From a virus: 35,554 nucleotides of DNA. Below are positions 17,592 to 24,435 of this stretch, piece after piece; position 1 is the stretch's first letter, and the number at the start of each line of letters is the position of its first letter. Below the pieces are notes generated by a model. It did no database searches, was not told where the DNA came from, and was given only the letters and a program-made list of their open reading frames with translations. The stretch is from the IMG/VR virus record IMGVR_UViG_3300027730_000079, positions 1 through 35,554 of that record; one strand, written 5' to 3'. The position numbers and the translations under genes are program-made.

Positions 17592-18733
17592 TATACTGTG
17601 TAGTTGTATTTGGATTTAAAAATAGATGTGTTGATTGCAGATAACCTATTAATCCATCCTGGTGCTCTTTGATTTAAAGTCGGTATAGGTCCTCCAGAAT
17701 TTGCTGCAGTGAGGGACTGTACTGCTATATCTTGTACGATTGAAATTAGTTCTTTAACAACTGCCTCTAATGCATCTCCAAGTATTAAAGGTTCAGTAGC
17801 AGATTTTGAACCTAGGTAAATGTTTTCAGTCTGAAAGATTGCTTGGGTTGTATCAATATTTAATCCTGAATTTGAACTTAGGTTAATAGTTTTTTTAGAG
17901 CTTAACATTAAATGGTCTTCAGAGCTATTGAAGACTAACCTTCCGGAATTAATTAGTATTTGTTTGCCTGTATAAAGGTTAGGAAGAGTTGGTTTGTTTT
18001 CTTTATAAGAGTAGTAATTTGTACTTGCAACTTGAAAGGGAATTTTCTGAGTGGTTGTTAAGTAGATCGAGGATGGATCTTGATTTATATTTTCCTCTGT
18101 GGGTAAGAACCCTACTGATCCTGTGTCTCCTTGACCATTCCTTAAAATGAGTATTGGATCTCCTGTAGTTCCTACATCTGACCAATTATTCAGTGCTTTA
18201 CTATTAAGTTGTATAGTAGATCCTAGTCTTATAGAATTTCCAAGTCTACCTTCTAATATTACATCACCTTCAAATTTCTTTACCGGTTTTATATTTGATC
18301 TTTCTCTAAAAGTCTGACCTAAAATAATATCGGAACTACCGTCTTCAACCCTTCTAACTGCTCCTGCTTGTGTTTGTATATAATCACGTTTTTGAGAATC
18401 TGGTAACGCTTTATTTTCAAAGATATTAGGTATTCCATTATGGTGAGTGCTATTCCAAATACTTAATGGAGTTATGTAGTAGTAAACTTCTTTGAAATTA
18501 TTTGTTTGTATATCTGGGGAGGGGAGGGGGAAGATGTATACTAATTCTTCCAATAGGGGGTAGTTGCTAAAGTTTGAAAAGTATGGTTTTGCGAAACCTT
18601 CTGATTTGTAATTTCCGCCCCTAACTTTTTTAAAGTATACAGTACCTATACCATTCCATTCCCCTACGTTAGTGAAATATTTACTAGTGTCGTTTAGTAC
18701 AATATCCTTAACTACTGCAACTTCAAAATCCAT
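17591..18733 (-). CDS. Baseplate hub/central spike protein, T4 gp5-like
   Basis: A 380-residue protein. The N-terminal ~160 residues fit an OB-fold-type hub domain (VYFKKVRGG, EELVYIFPLPSP). Then comes GDVILEGRLGNSIRLGSTIQ, a segment I associate with gp5-like proteins of marine T4-like phages. Towards the C-terminus short repeated strands (LMLSSKKTINLSS, NIYLGS, EPLILGD) suggest the beginning of a spike beta-helix. No lysozyme domain is evident, unlike T4 gp5, so the lytic activity must be elsewhere or absent. It overlaps both neighbours by 1 nt. Confidence 0.7.
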   Translation of the reverse strand: MDFEVAVVKDIVLNDTSKYFTNVGEWNGIGTVYFKKVRGGNYKSEGFAKPYFSNFSNYPLLEELVYIFPLPSPDIQTNNFKEVYYYITPLSIWNSTHHNGIPNIFENKALPDSQKRDYIQTQAGAVRRVEDGSSDIILGQTFRERSNIKPVKKFEGDVILEGRLGNSIRLGSTIQLNSKALNNWSDVGTTGDPILILRNGQGDTGSVGFLPTEENINQDPSSIYLTTTQKIPFQVASTNYYSYKENKPTLPNLYTGKQILINSGRLVFNSSEDHLMLSSKKTINLSSNSGLNIDTTQAIFQTENIYLGSKSATEPLILGDALEAVVKELISIVQDIAVQSLTAANSGGPIPTLNQRAPGWINRLSAINTSIFKSKYNYTV

Positions 18734-19068
18734 TATCCTATTGCTTTAATATTGTTAATTTCTTTCATCAACTGCTCCCTCTCTTCTTCTGAAATACCGA
18801 AAGAGTCTGTGGCAGACTCCTGGTTTTGGATTATGCGCTGGATGATAGTTGCAAGCTTAACCAATTGATCGTCATTCTTAACTCCGATCTCTAAATACTC
18901 CTTAATCATAGGTACGATTAAAGTAGCGTCTCCTGTATCCTGTATCAAAGGTCTTAGCTCAGAGATTAGAGTTGAAATCTGCTTTTCCTTCTTTTTTTGA
19001 TTATCGTAAATCTCTTCTAAAAGATCTCCGAATTTCTTATTTTTAAAGATTAATTTATCTAAACTCAT
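18733..19068 (-). CDS. Small helical protein of unknown function
   Basis: A 111-residue acidic, all-helical protein (IYDNQKKKEKQISTLISELR, then EREQLMKEINNI near the end), without membrane segments. It is the first gene of the baseplate operon, is preceded by a class-2 motif, and lies just downstream of the sigma-factor gene. Its size is like the T4 late co-activator gp33 (112 aa), and late sigma plus co-activator would make sense as neighbours. I see no convincing sequence match, though. A structural or assembly factor is equally possible. Confidence 0.6.
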   Translation of the reverse strand: MSLDKLIFKNKKFGDLLEEIYDNQKKKEKQISTLISELRPLIQDTGDATLIVPMIKEYLEIGVKNDDQLVKLATIIQRIIQNQESATDSFGISEEEREQLMKEINNIKAIG

Positions 19069-19082
19069 AATTAGTCTATTTT

Positions 19083-19091
19083 TTATAAATA
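19083..19091 (-). promoter_or_regulatory. Class-2 (late-type) motif TATTTATAA
   Basis: Perfect TATTTATAA on the minus strand between the sigma-like gene and the gene at 18733-19068; it heads the whole baseplate operon. Confidence 0.5.
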
Positions 19092-19105
19092 GAAAGCAGT
19101 ACGGT

Positions 19106-19837
19106 TTAGAAATTCACGTATCCATTCTCTTGATAGAAAGCGTAGTGCTGCTTGTAGATCTGCCCTAGGTCGCTCGCTACCTTGGTTATTCTAGGAGTCT
19201 TGATATCGATCTGCTCCCTGATGTATATGTACAAAGCTTTCTTATTGAAGATTGAGATCTTCTCTCTCTTTCTAAATAAATCTAAGATAGCATCTGCAAT
19301 CTTTGCATCATCCTCTTTAGGGAATAGTTCATAAATATTTTCTGTACAATACTCTACAAATAATTCTAGGAACTCGGAAATCTCATCTGCTGGATGTATA
19401 ATAACTGAATCTGCCTGTTCACCATTGGTATCTAAAACATCCCCGTAAACGTATTCACCTTCTTCCTGCTCACTATTTAAATTATCAAGAGAGAGTAACT
19501 CCATCCTCTTCTTATAATTCTTTTGGTTAGAAGCGATTAAGTATCTTTTAGCAATCGTACCGAAGTATGAATAAGCCTTAGTACCATTTGCAGGATTAAA
19601 CTTACCTAACTTAGTTAATATAAAAGTTATTACTTCGTGCTGGAGATCTTCTAGGTTTGTCTCTTCTGTGTAATAAAATTTAAAGGTATGTATTAGGTTC
19701 TGGGTTAGTTTAAATAATGCATAGTGAATCTCTTCCCTGTATATTTTATTTCTCTCCACCTGGTCCTCAGATAGAGTGTATCTTATGATAGCAAGTTCGG
19801 TATCACGGGTGAAGTAATTTTTATTCTTTGTCTCCAT
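19106..19837 (-). CDS. Phage sigma factor, gp55-like
   Basis: A 243-residue protein. Residues ~40-102 resemble sigma-70 region 2: helices with NLEDLQHEVITFILTKLGKF, then the PANGTKAYSYFGTIAKRYLI stretch, matching the core-binding and -10-recognition helices. An acidic linker (~115-145) and a C-terminal helical part follow. There is no obvious region 4, as in T4 gp55, which relies on the sliding clamp and gp33 instead. It would direct host RNA polymerase to late promoters, possibly the TATTTATAA-like motifs found before late units here. The start overlaps the membrane-protein gene upstream by 17 nt. Confidence 0.7.
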   Translation of the reverse strand: METKNKNYFTRDTELAIIRYTLSEDQVERNKIYREEIHYALFKLTQNLIHTFKFYYTEETNLEDLQHEVITFILTKLGKFNPANGTKAYSYFGTIAKRYLIASNQKNYKKRMELLSLDNLNSEQEEGEYVYGDVLDTNGEQADSVIIHPADEISEFLELFVEYCTENIYELFPKEDDAKIADAILDLFRKREKISIFNKKALYIYIREQIDIKTPRITKVASDLGQIYKQHYAFYQENGYVNF

Positions 19838-20105
19838 CGATTATTTTAAAGTTATTTAAGCGTTCTTGAATAACCTTAATTTGTTCAAAAAACCAACCGA
19901 TCTCATCATCACTTTCGAAAGACCCTTTAGTGTCTAAAGTTTTTAAACGCTTATCACTGTGTTCGATAATCTTAGAGAGTTTATCCATATATAGGAAGTA
20001 GCTCGCTAAAACATCCTCCTGTTTTTCGTTTTTACGGAGTAGGTTGAAGGTCGTGTAACTTAAAACCAAAACTGCGATGATGAGACTGGTGATTAATACT
20101 GTCAT
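19821..20105 (-). CDS. Membrane-anchored coiled-coil protein
   Basis: A 94-residue protein with one strong N-terminal transmembrane helix (residues 2-23, LITSLIIAVLVLSYTTFNLL) and a charged helical domain facing the cytoplasm, if the positive RKNEK after the helix follows the inside rule. It lies 2 nt after the HD-domain gene and overlaps the sigma-factor gene. The layout (single anchor plus short helical tail) is that of a tether or small accessory membrane protein. No family is recognised. A spanin or holin role is possible but unsupported. Confidence 0.6.
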   Translation of the reverse strand: MTVLITSLIIAVLVLSYTTFNLLRKNEKQEDVLASYFLYMDKLSKIIEHSDKRLKTLDTKGSFESDDEIGWFFEQIKVIQERLNNFKIIDGDKE

Positions 20106-20107
20106 GA

Positions 20108-20893
20108 TTAATTAAATAAGTTATCCATAGCACCTTTCAAACCTTCACTACCTATATTTGAAAGTGCTTTATTTTTAGCTGCTTGTTGATAAGTGACTGG
20201 GTTCTTAGTTGTTGTTTCTTTTGAGATTGAAAATTGCTTTGACTTAGGCTGTTCGACTGGATTAACTGTCAACTCAACTACTGAAGCCATTAAGTCTGCC
20301 TGGTGTAGAATATAAACGATTGCAGACTTAGGTTTACTTTCCGGCATTCTGGAAATTAAATAAGGCTTGTTAGCTTCATCATATAACCCATCATGAGTCC
20401 TGATAGCAATCATTTCATTTAATGAGTATTTGATACCTGCATCTTGAAGTAAGAATAAGGAACGGTCTGGGATAGTCATAAATCCTACTGCTGTATTATA
20501 AGTATAAACTTCTCCTAAATTCTTTCTACGCCACTCATCCTGACCTGGAATATAAAGATCGTTTTCAGAATCCCCTACCTTACCTAAGTCATGATTCATT
20601 GCTGCAAAGACCAATTCCTCAATCGTGAATGTAGTCATATCACATCCAAATTTCTCCCATAGTTTTGCGAAATGTAAAGATGCCTTAATAACACGATTAA
20701 CATGCTCGATATAACCACCGGGGAAACAGTTGTGGTATTTAGTTGTATGTGCAGCAGGCATTAAGATAAAACGCTCTGCTCTTTCTTCATAGAAGGATCT
20801 TAAAGATTCTTTCCTAGGGGAAGAAATATACCTGTCAATATAACTTAAAAACTCCTCCCAATTACCTTGAATTTGTTCTGCAGATAGATTCAT
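20108..20893 (-). CDS. HD-domain phosphohydrolase
   Basis: A 261-residue protein with HD-superfamily metal ligands in order: GGYIEHVNRV (H64), NHDLGK (H101-D102), THDGL (H167-D168) and HQADLM (D200). HD proteins hydrolyse phosphoesters such as nucleotides, cyclic nucleotides or RNA ends. The arrangement resembles YhaM-type exoribonuclease HD domains, without the accessory OB fold. The C-terminal ~50 residues are Lys/Gln-rich and probably disordered. Substrate options include dNTPs, an alarmone, or a defence second messenger; nothing here chooses between them. It is 2 nt from each neighbour. Confidence 0.75.
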   Translation of the reverse strand: MNLSAEQIQGNWEEFLSYIDRYISSPRKESLRSFYEERAERFILMPAAHTTKYHNCFPGGYIEHVNRVIKASLHFAKLWEKFGCDMTTFTIEELVFAAMNHDLGKVGDSENDLYIPGQDEWRRKNLGEVYTYNTAVGFMTIPDRSLFLLQDAGIKYSLNEMIAIRTHDGLYDEANKPYLISRMPESKPKSAIVYILHQADLMASVVELTVNPVEQPKSKQFSISKETTTKNPVTYQQAAKNKALSNIGSEGLKGAMDNLFN

Positions 20894-20895
20894 AA

Positions 20896-21090
20896 TTAAG
20901 CCGAAATTTCTTGATTAGATACCGGTTCAATACTAATAAGTCCTTTAACTCTCTCAAGAACATCTTTAGTCCTTTGAATAGTCTGTAGGTAATCCTTAAC
21001 TGGCTGCTGTGTTTGAACAATCTGCTCTAATGATCTTAAATTATTCTCCAATATATCTAATTGGATATTTACTTGGTCTCTATATCTCAT
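20896..21090 (-). CDS. Small helical protein
   Basis: A 64-residue protein, predicted to be two helices with heptad-like leucines (QLDILENNLRSLEQIV; TIQRTKDVLERVKGLI). It is separated from the HD-domain gene by 2 nt, so the two are probably made together. No known family. It could be a partner subunit or a small regulator. An A/T-rich start region without a Shine-Dalgarno motif precedes the ATG. Confidence 0.55.
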   Translation of the reverse strand: MRYRDQVNIQLDILENNLRSLEQIVQTQQPVKDYLQTIQRTKDVLERVKGLISIEPVSNQEISA

Positions 21091-21188
21091 ATACTTAATA
21101 TAATAACTATTCTTTAAACAACCAACTTATTCTTATCCCCTTGTCCCTTTTTTCTCAAACCCCATGTACGTAAGGTAGAAGTGAAAAA

Positions 21189-21635
21189 CTACAAAGGCAA
21201 CTTATTTTGAGAAAAGTTTATGAAATCACTGAATTTCTTTATCAATGCACACTTTTCATATTCTTCCCTGCTTTGAAAGAACTGAATTGCTTTATCACAA
21301 GCAGTTAAAAAATCCTCTCCTGCTTTCTCCAGGAGTGTATCCTGATGAAGAGGATCCTCTAAAGATAATTTAGATAGGTGATTAAAGCCAGCTGTATATA
21401 GCATATACCTGCTAAATGCAGTATTAGTCTCAAAATCAAAAGAGCTATCCATTTTAATAGCCTTCAGGAACTCAATAGTGTTTTGTATAGACTCCTCCCC
21501 CCTGATAATCATCCTGGTAAACAACCCCATAAGCACATAAGGGTGTTCGGAGAGATTTGTAATTTCTTTGTTAGGATTCTCCCCCTGGTTCTCCGGTTCG
21601 GAATCAAAAAGACTAAATACTGTATCTGGATTCAT
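21189..21635 (-). CDS. Uncharacterised helical phage protein
   Basis: A 148-residue soluble acidic protein, mostly helical, with TPR-like spacing of Ala/Leu/aromatic residues in the second half (LEKAGEDFLTACDKAIQFF, then REEYEKCALIKKF). No catalytic motif is visible. About 100 nt separate it from the next gene downstream; a terminator-like hairpin lies upstream of it, after the acidic-protein gene. I do not recognise the family and infer no function. Confidence 0.6.
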   Translation of the reverse strand: MNPDTVFSLFDSEPENQGENPNKEITNLSEHPYVLMGLFTRMIIRGEESIQNTIEFLKAIKMDSSFDFETNTAFSRYMLYTAGFNHLSKLSLEDPLHQDTLLEKAGEDFLTACDKAIQFFQSREEYEKCALIKKFSDFINFSQNKLPL

Positions 21636-21665
21636 ATAAGAGTATCATCTAACCTACATAGGAAA

Positions 21666-21685
21666 GGGATACCCTAAGATATCCC
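21666..21685 (-). terminator. Terminator-like hairpin
   Basis: On the minus strand GGGATA and TATCCC pair around an 8-nt loop, followed by a short TTT run. It lies just after the stop of the gene at 21710-22438. The weak U-tract makes this moderate only. Confidence 0.4.
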
Positions 21686-21709
21686 CCGTATTTAATATCA
21701 AGAATAAAA

Positions 21710-22438
21710 TTAACCTTGCTTTAAAATAATATTTTTATTAAAGTAAGTAATTGTGTTTGCAATTTGACGGATCAACTTCTCATCGCCTAATTCCTTAGCT
21801 GCACGATAGGCGTCTGTTAATTCACTAAATGCTTTTTTAGACTCTGAAGATCCTGCATCAACATCACCAGTAAAGTCCATATTCATATCTACCTTAGCAT
21901 CTTCCATGCCTTCTTCTCCGTCGAGATTCAAGTCAATATTTTCCCCATCTGTGCCCAAGTCAATATCAACATCCTCTTCTTTTTCTTTCTTCTTCTTAGC
22001 CTCTGATAATGTATTAGGGGTTGGAAGTAATCCAGTCAAGTAGTCGATAATGTCCTCATCATCAAATCCATCCTCCCTAAGTGTCATCATAATCCTATCT
22101 ACACTAAAAAGGAAAGCCTGTAAATCATTACGACTTACCACACTATCCATTCTCTCCATGCTTCCATAAGAAATCTCATCCATACTATCCATATCCGCAT
22201 AAGCTTGATCTGCTGCCGAGCTAACATTACTGAGATCAATATCAACCTCTGCAAGGATTGCTTCTTTGATTTTCTTTTTAAATTCTGATTTTTTCATCTT
22301 CCCTTTTCGAGGCTCCATCATAGCAGCTTCTTTAGGGTCGCTATGCATATTAGAGGCTTTCATACCTTCCGAATGCGCAGTATAACTCTCTGTAAGGATA
22401 CCTGCAAGGTGTTGCATTCTCGTAAATTCTTTATTCAT
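21710..22438 (-). CDS. Acidic late protein with MQHLAGILTE-type N-terminus
   Basis: A 242-residue, strongly acidic protein. It opens with an amphipathic segment (RMQHLAGILTES) ending in L-T-E, a possible prohead-protease site. A basic patch (KGKMKKSEFKKKIKEAIL, ~45-65) comes next. Then comes an Asp-rich region, ~150-200, with alternating DVDIDL / NIDLNLDGE. The C-terminal ~45 residues form a helical domain. Basic and acidic blocks plus the putative targeting peptide suit an internal head protein or an assembly factor; this is inference. A class-2-like motif (TATTTATTA) is upstream. Confidence 0.6.
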   Translation of the reverse strand: MNKEFTRMQHLAGILTESYTAHSEGMKASNMHSDPKEAAMMEPRKGKMKKSEFKKKIKEAILAEVDIDLSNVSSAADQAYADMDSMDEISYGSMERMDSVVSRNDLQAFLFSVDRIMMTLREDGFDDEDIIDYLTGLLPTPNTLSEAKKKKEKEEDVDIDLGTDGENIDLNLDGEEGMEDAKVDMNMDFTGDVDAGSSESKKAFSELTDAYRAAKELGDEKLIRQIANTITYFNKNIILKQG

Positions 22439-22454
22439 CTTAAAAGTGCTTTAA

Positions 22455-22463
22455 TAATAAATA
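22455..22463 (-). promoter_or_regulatory. Class-2-like motif TATTTATTA
   Basis: One mismatch to TATTTATAA, 17-25 nt upstream of the ATG at 22438. Confidence 0.35.
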
Positions 22464-22472
22464 GCAAGGTTT

Positions 22473-22703
22473 TTAGGAAAGGTGTTGTAAGAATAGTAAG
22501 GCTGTGTGAGAGAGTTCTGATATACCATACGGACTAACTTTACCGCACTTAACTAACATAGAACCTCGACTAACCATAAATCCTACTATAGGACCATGTG
22601 ATGTAGTATCTCCGATATGAAATTTTTTATCATCGGATAATCTCCAAACCCCACTTATCTGCTCTTCTGAATTTAGAGCTATAATCCTCCATATTGAGTT
22701 CAT
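22473..22703 (-). CDS. Small hypothetical protein behind a class-1 promoter
   Basis: A 76-residue soluble protein, beta-rich (IWRIIALN, SGVWRLSDDKKFHIG, PIVGFMVSRG), with one Cys. The ATG comes 4 nt after TATCTTTAG of a class-1 promoter, so the message may be leaderless. It is the only class-1 gene to the left of the tRNA cluster. It ends 34 nt before the acidic late protein. No family recognised. Confidence 0.6.
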   Translation of the reverse strand: MNSIWRIIALNSEEQISGVWRLSDDKKFHIGDTTSHGPIVGFMVSRGSMLVKCGKVSPYGISELSHTALLFLQHLS

Positions 22704-22705
22704 AA

Positions 22706-22738
22706 GCTAAAGATACGAATAAGACATGAAAGAAGCAA
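22706..22738 (-). promoter_or_regulatory. Class-1 promoter (P22706)
   Basis: TTG, 20-nt spacer, TATCTTTAGC. Serves the gene at 22473-22703; leaderless type. Confidence 0.7.
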
Positions 22739-22741
22739 GTA

Positions 22742-22894
22742 TTAACCCTGACCTTTAGAGACTTTACAATAATTTTTTGAGTTTTTATTTTTAGACATTT
22801 TAGTCTTAGCATGAATGCCTTTTCGAGTAACCTTCGGTTTTGCAAACTTAACAATAACGGAGGTGGTTTTAGTTTTCCCTTTTGCTGGTGCCAT
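22742..22894 (-). CDS. Small lysine-rich basic protein (50 aa)
   Basis: A 50-residue protein with about 30% Lys/Arg and a C-terminal block KGIHAKTKMSKNKNSKNYCK followed by VSKGQG. I associate the pattern K-G-(I/V)-H-(A/S)-K-x-K...SKNY...GQG with small basic proteins of T4-like phages. It probably binds nucleic acid or the ribosome; the function is unknown. It starts 7 nt after a class-2-like motif that lies inside an inverted repeat, and it follows the tRNA cluster. Confidence 0.65.
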   Translation of the reverse strand: MAPAKGKTKTTSVIVKFAKPKVTRKGIHAKTKMSKNKNSKNYCKVSKGQG

Positions 22895-22933
22895 AATTAC
22901 TGATAAATATGACCCACTAATCTTTCAGTAATT
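22895..22933. repeat. Perfect 9-bp inverted repeat enclosing a late-type motif
   Basis: AATTACTGA and TCAGTAATT are separated by 21 nt; the class-2-like motif TATTTATCA lies at 22901-22909 and overlaps one arm. Could be an operator or an RNA hairpin in the leader of the 50-residue basic protein. Confidence 0.5.
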
Positions 22934-23031
22934 GCTTCCCCGGTGTTTTAGTTTTAACAAGCTTCCTAAAAATCGAAATCGAGATGATTAGATTACAGAT
23001 CTGTAAACTTATACAAAGTATTAACATATTG

Positions 23032-23106
23032 TATTCCCGATTGGATTCGAACCAATGACCTGCTCATTAGAAGTGAGCTGCTCTATCCTGCTGAGCTACG
23101 AGAACA
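23032..23106 (-). tRNA. tRNA-Arg (anticodon TCT)
   Basis: A 75-nt cloverleaf. A 7-bp acceptor stem (two wobble pairs), a GTAGCTCAG D arm, an anticodon stem GCTCA/TGAGC with loop CTTCTAA, and a T arm with TTCGAAT. CCA is not encoded. It reads AGA, a codon common in this A/T-rich genome. Confidence 0.93.
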
Positions 23107-23114
23107 TATAAAGG

Positions 23115-23199
23115 CGGAAGATGTAGGATTCGAACCTACGGACCTATTACAGTCAATGCTTTTCAAGAGCACCGCGATCGACCACTCTGCCAATCTTCC
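23115..23199 (-). tRNA. tRNA-Ser (anticodon TGA)
   Basis: An 85-nt type II tRNA: acceptor GGAAGAT/ATCTTCC with discriminator G, anticodon stem GTGCT/AGCAT with loop CTTGAAA, a long variable arm, and T loop TTCGAAT. It reads UCA. Confidence 0.93.
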
Positions 23200-23273
23200 A
23201 TAGTTGCAGGACATCGCTTAACCTACTGTAGATGTTCCTCCTACATTGTTCCCTTGCGGTACTACGATTTTTG

Positions 23274-23420
23274 TAATCAGGGTAGGACTCGAACCTACAA
23301 GTCTACAGCACTCCTGCTCTGAATCCCTTTTTGTTTAACGTGAGGATTGGATACACCTCATTGCAGTTTTTTAGTGTCTATCACGACTGGGTAACGCCCC
23401 AATCCTTCCACCACCTGACT
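23274..23420 (-). ncRNA. Over-long tRNA-like element A (147 nt, Leu-like ends)
   Basis: The ends form a good tRNA: acceptor AGTCAGG/CCTGATT with discriminator A, and a perfect T arm (GTAGG-TTCGAGT-CCTAC). The 5' part (TGGTGGAA...TGATAGACAC) resembles a tRNA-Leu D arm. The interior is ~60 nt too long and I cannot draw a valid anticodon arm. It contains a 7-bp hairpin (GATTGGG/CCCAGTC) within the D region, an alternative pairing GGATTGG/CCAATCC, and a small AGCA-GGAG-TGCT hairpin. It could be an interrupted tRNA-Leu, a decayed one, or a stable RNA like T4 RNA C/D. Confidence 0.55.
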
Positions 23421-23545
23421 ATATTTGAATCTTTTTAAAACTCCCAAGAGATTCTCAACTTGGCTGACCAACGATTCAGAGGATGAGTGAGCAGTTCTTA
23501 TGGTATGCCCTCCTGAGCTTCGATCCCGTGTACTTAGGGCCGTTG

Positions 23546-23620
23546 TTGCGGGAGTTGGAATCGAACCAACCTAGTCCAAGCTTATGAGACTTGTGTGTGC
23601 ACCAACTCATCTTCCCCGCA
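23546..23620 (-). tRNA. tRNA with CAT anticodon (Met or Ile2)
   Basis: A 75-nt tRNA: acceptor TGCGGGG/TCCCGCA with discriminator A, anticodon stem CAAGT/GCTTG with loop CTCATAA, and a perfect T arm (GTTGG-TTCGATT-CCAAC). The D arm is less regular. Sequence alone does not separate elongator Met, initiator Met, or lysidine-modified Ile. Confidence 0.88.
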
Positions 23621-23625
23621 ATTTG

Positions 23626-23757
23626 TAGTTAGAGCCGGACTCGAACCGGATACCGTTCATGACGGATTAGACAACCTTACGACGCAACGACCACCCATTA
23701 CAGGTGACCGCTAATCTTGGGGACTCGGGTACCATCCCTCATTACGTCCATCTAACT
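23626..23757 (-). ncRNA. Over-long tRNA-like element B (132 nt, type II-like)
   Basis: Acceptor AGTTAGA/TCTAACT is perfect with discriminator A. The T arm has 4 of 5 pairs around TTCGAGT. A variable-arm hairpin CCGT-CATGA-ACGG lies just before it, as in Ser, Leu or Tyr tRNAs. A candidate anticodon stem GATTAG/CTAATC encloses ~40 nt instead of 7, and that insert has its own 7-bp hairpin (GGTCACC/GGTGGTC). TACCCGAG is reminiscent of tRNA-Tyr D arms. It may be an intron-containing tRNA or a tRNA-derived RNA. Confidence 0.5.
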
Positions 23758-23784
23758 ATATTACACTTGTTCGCTACCTAACAT

Positions 23785-23793
23785 ATATAAATA
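23785..23793 (-). promoter_or_regulatory. Class-2-like motif TATTTATAT upstream of the tRNA cluster
   Basis: One mismatch to TATTTATAA, 28 nt before the first tRNA-like element. Confidence 0.35.
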
Positions 23794-23837
23794 TAAGAAC
23801 TAATATACTTTCTCACAAACTCTCCCTAAGGAGAACT

Positions 23838-24161
23838 TTACTTTTTATCAAACATTGCATTCACAAAGATCAAACCTACAAAGATCCCTCCGGCAAAGGC
23901 TAAAGCCAATCCCAAGGCACCGGGGAGGAATACCCCGCCCCCTATCAAGATCAAGCCCAAACCTGCATTAATCAAGTTAGCCTTTTTGAAGTCTTTTTTC
24001 TGACCCTCAGACTCTATCAAGTCTAATACTCTATTCCCTCCGATGATCATCCCAGATACTAACAAGCACCCGATGAACAAGAACATGAACCCTTTAACTA
24101 AGGCAGTGAATGCGATAACGGCGATAAAGCCTGCGATGATGATGTTGTTTTTCTTTTTCAT
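23838..24161 (-). CDS. Small integral membrane protein
   Basis: A 107-residue protein with hydrophobic segments at ~6-22, 25-43, 63-80 and 82-100, so probably four transmembrane helices. A charged loop in the middle (ESEGQKKDFKK) and Lys at both ends suggest both termini lie in the cytoplasm. The Gly-rich last two helices (GLILIGGGVFLPGALGLALA) pack tightly. The ATG follows the ~20-nt leader of a class-1 promoter. A role in the host envelope (superinfection exclusion or holin-like) is possible but unproven. Confidence 0.65.
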   Translation of the reverse strand: MKKKNNIIIAGFIAVIAFTALVKGFMFLFIGCLLVSGMIIGGNRVLDLIESEGQKKDFKKANLINAGLGLILIGGGVFLPGALGLALAFAGGIFVGLIFVNAMFDKK

Positions 24162-24183
24162 AACCTATTTCTTTTTATTATAA

Positions 24184-24216
24184 TCTAAAGATACGAACTT
24201 TTCTGATAGGAGGCAA
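24184..24216 (-). promoter_or_regulatory. Class-1 promoter (P24184)
   Basis: TTG, 20 nt, TATCTTTAGA. Serves the membrane protein at 23838-24161; leader type ending in AGGTTATG. Confidence 0.75.
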
Positions 24217-24220
24217 GCCT

Positions 24221-24373
24221 TTAATTCAAATCTTTTTTATTATTTTTCCTATTATACACCTTCCCAGAAGGCTTTACACGACTTATCATATTCCGGCGGA
24301 TGATCTGGCGGACCTGTCCCCGGGAGAGTCCTTTCAGGACATCCTCTGAATTATTTACTGTACCTCGGTTCAT
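24221..24373 (-). CDS. Small basic protein (50 aa)
   Basis: A 50-residue, highly basic protein. Residues ~15-35 (LSRGQVRQIIRRNMISRV) look like a short helix pair, and the C-terminal KVYNRKNNKKDLN tail is unstructured. It could bind nucleic acid. Its stop codon sits 4 nt before the next promoter, and it has its own class-1 promoter with a 20-nt leader. No family recognised. Confidence 0.6.
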   Translation of the reverse strand: MNRGTVNNSEDVLKGLSRGQVRQIIRRNMISRVKPSGKVYNRKNNKKDLN

Positions 24374-24395
24374 AATCTTATATCTTATAACTATA

Positions 24396-24428
24396 CCTAA
24401 AGATGTGAAGAATAATTCAAATAAACAA
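24396..24428 (-). promoter_or_regulatory. Class-1 promoter variant (P24396)
   Basis: TTG, 20 nt, CATCTTTAGG (T to C at the first -7 base). Serves the 50-residue basic protein at 24221-24373. Confidence 0.6.
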
Positions 24429-24435
24429 CTGTTTT

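Noticed and set aside
18733-19068. T4 gp33-like late co-activator
   Set aside because: Only length and position agree; no sequence similarity that I can support.
22630-22854. Minus-strand open frame of 74 codons
   Set aside because: It overlaps the 50-residue basic protein and runs through promoter P22706; the alternatives explain the region better.
23421-23545. A further tRNA between element A and tRNA-Met
   Set aside because: AGCTCAGG-like text is present, but there is no T arm and no acceptor pairing of tRNA type.
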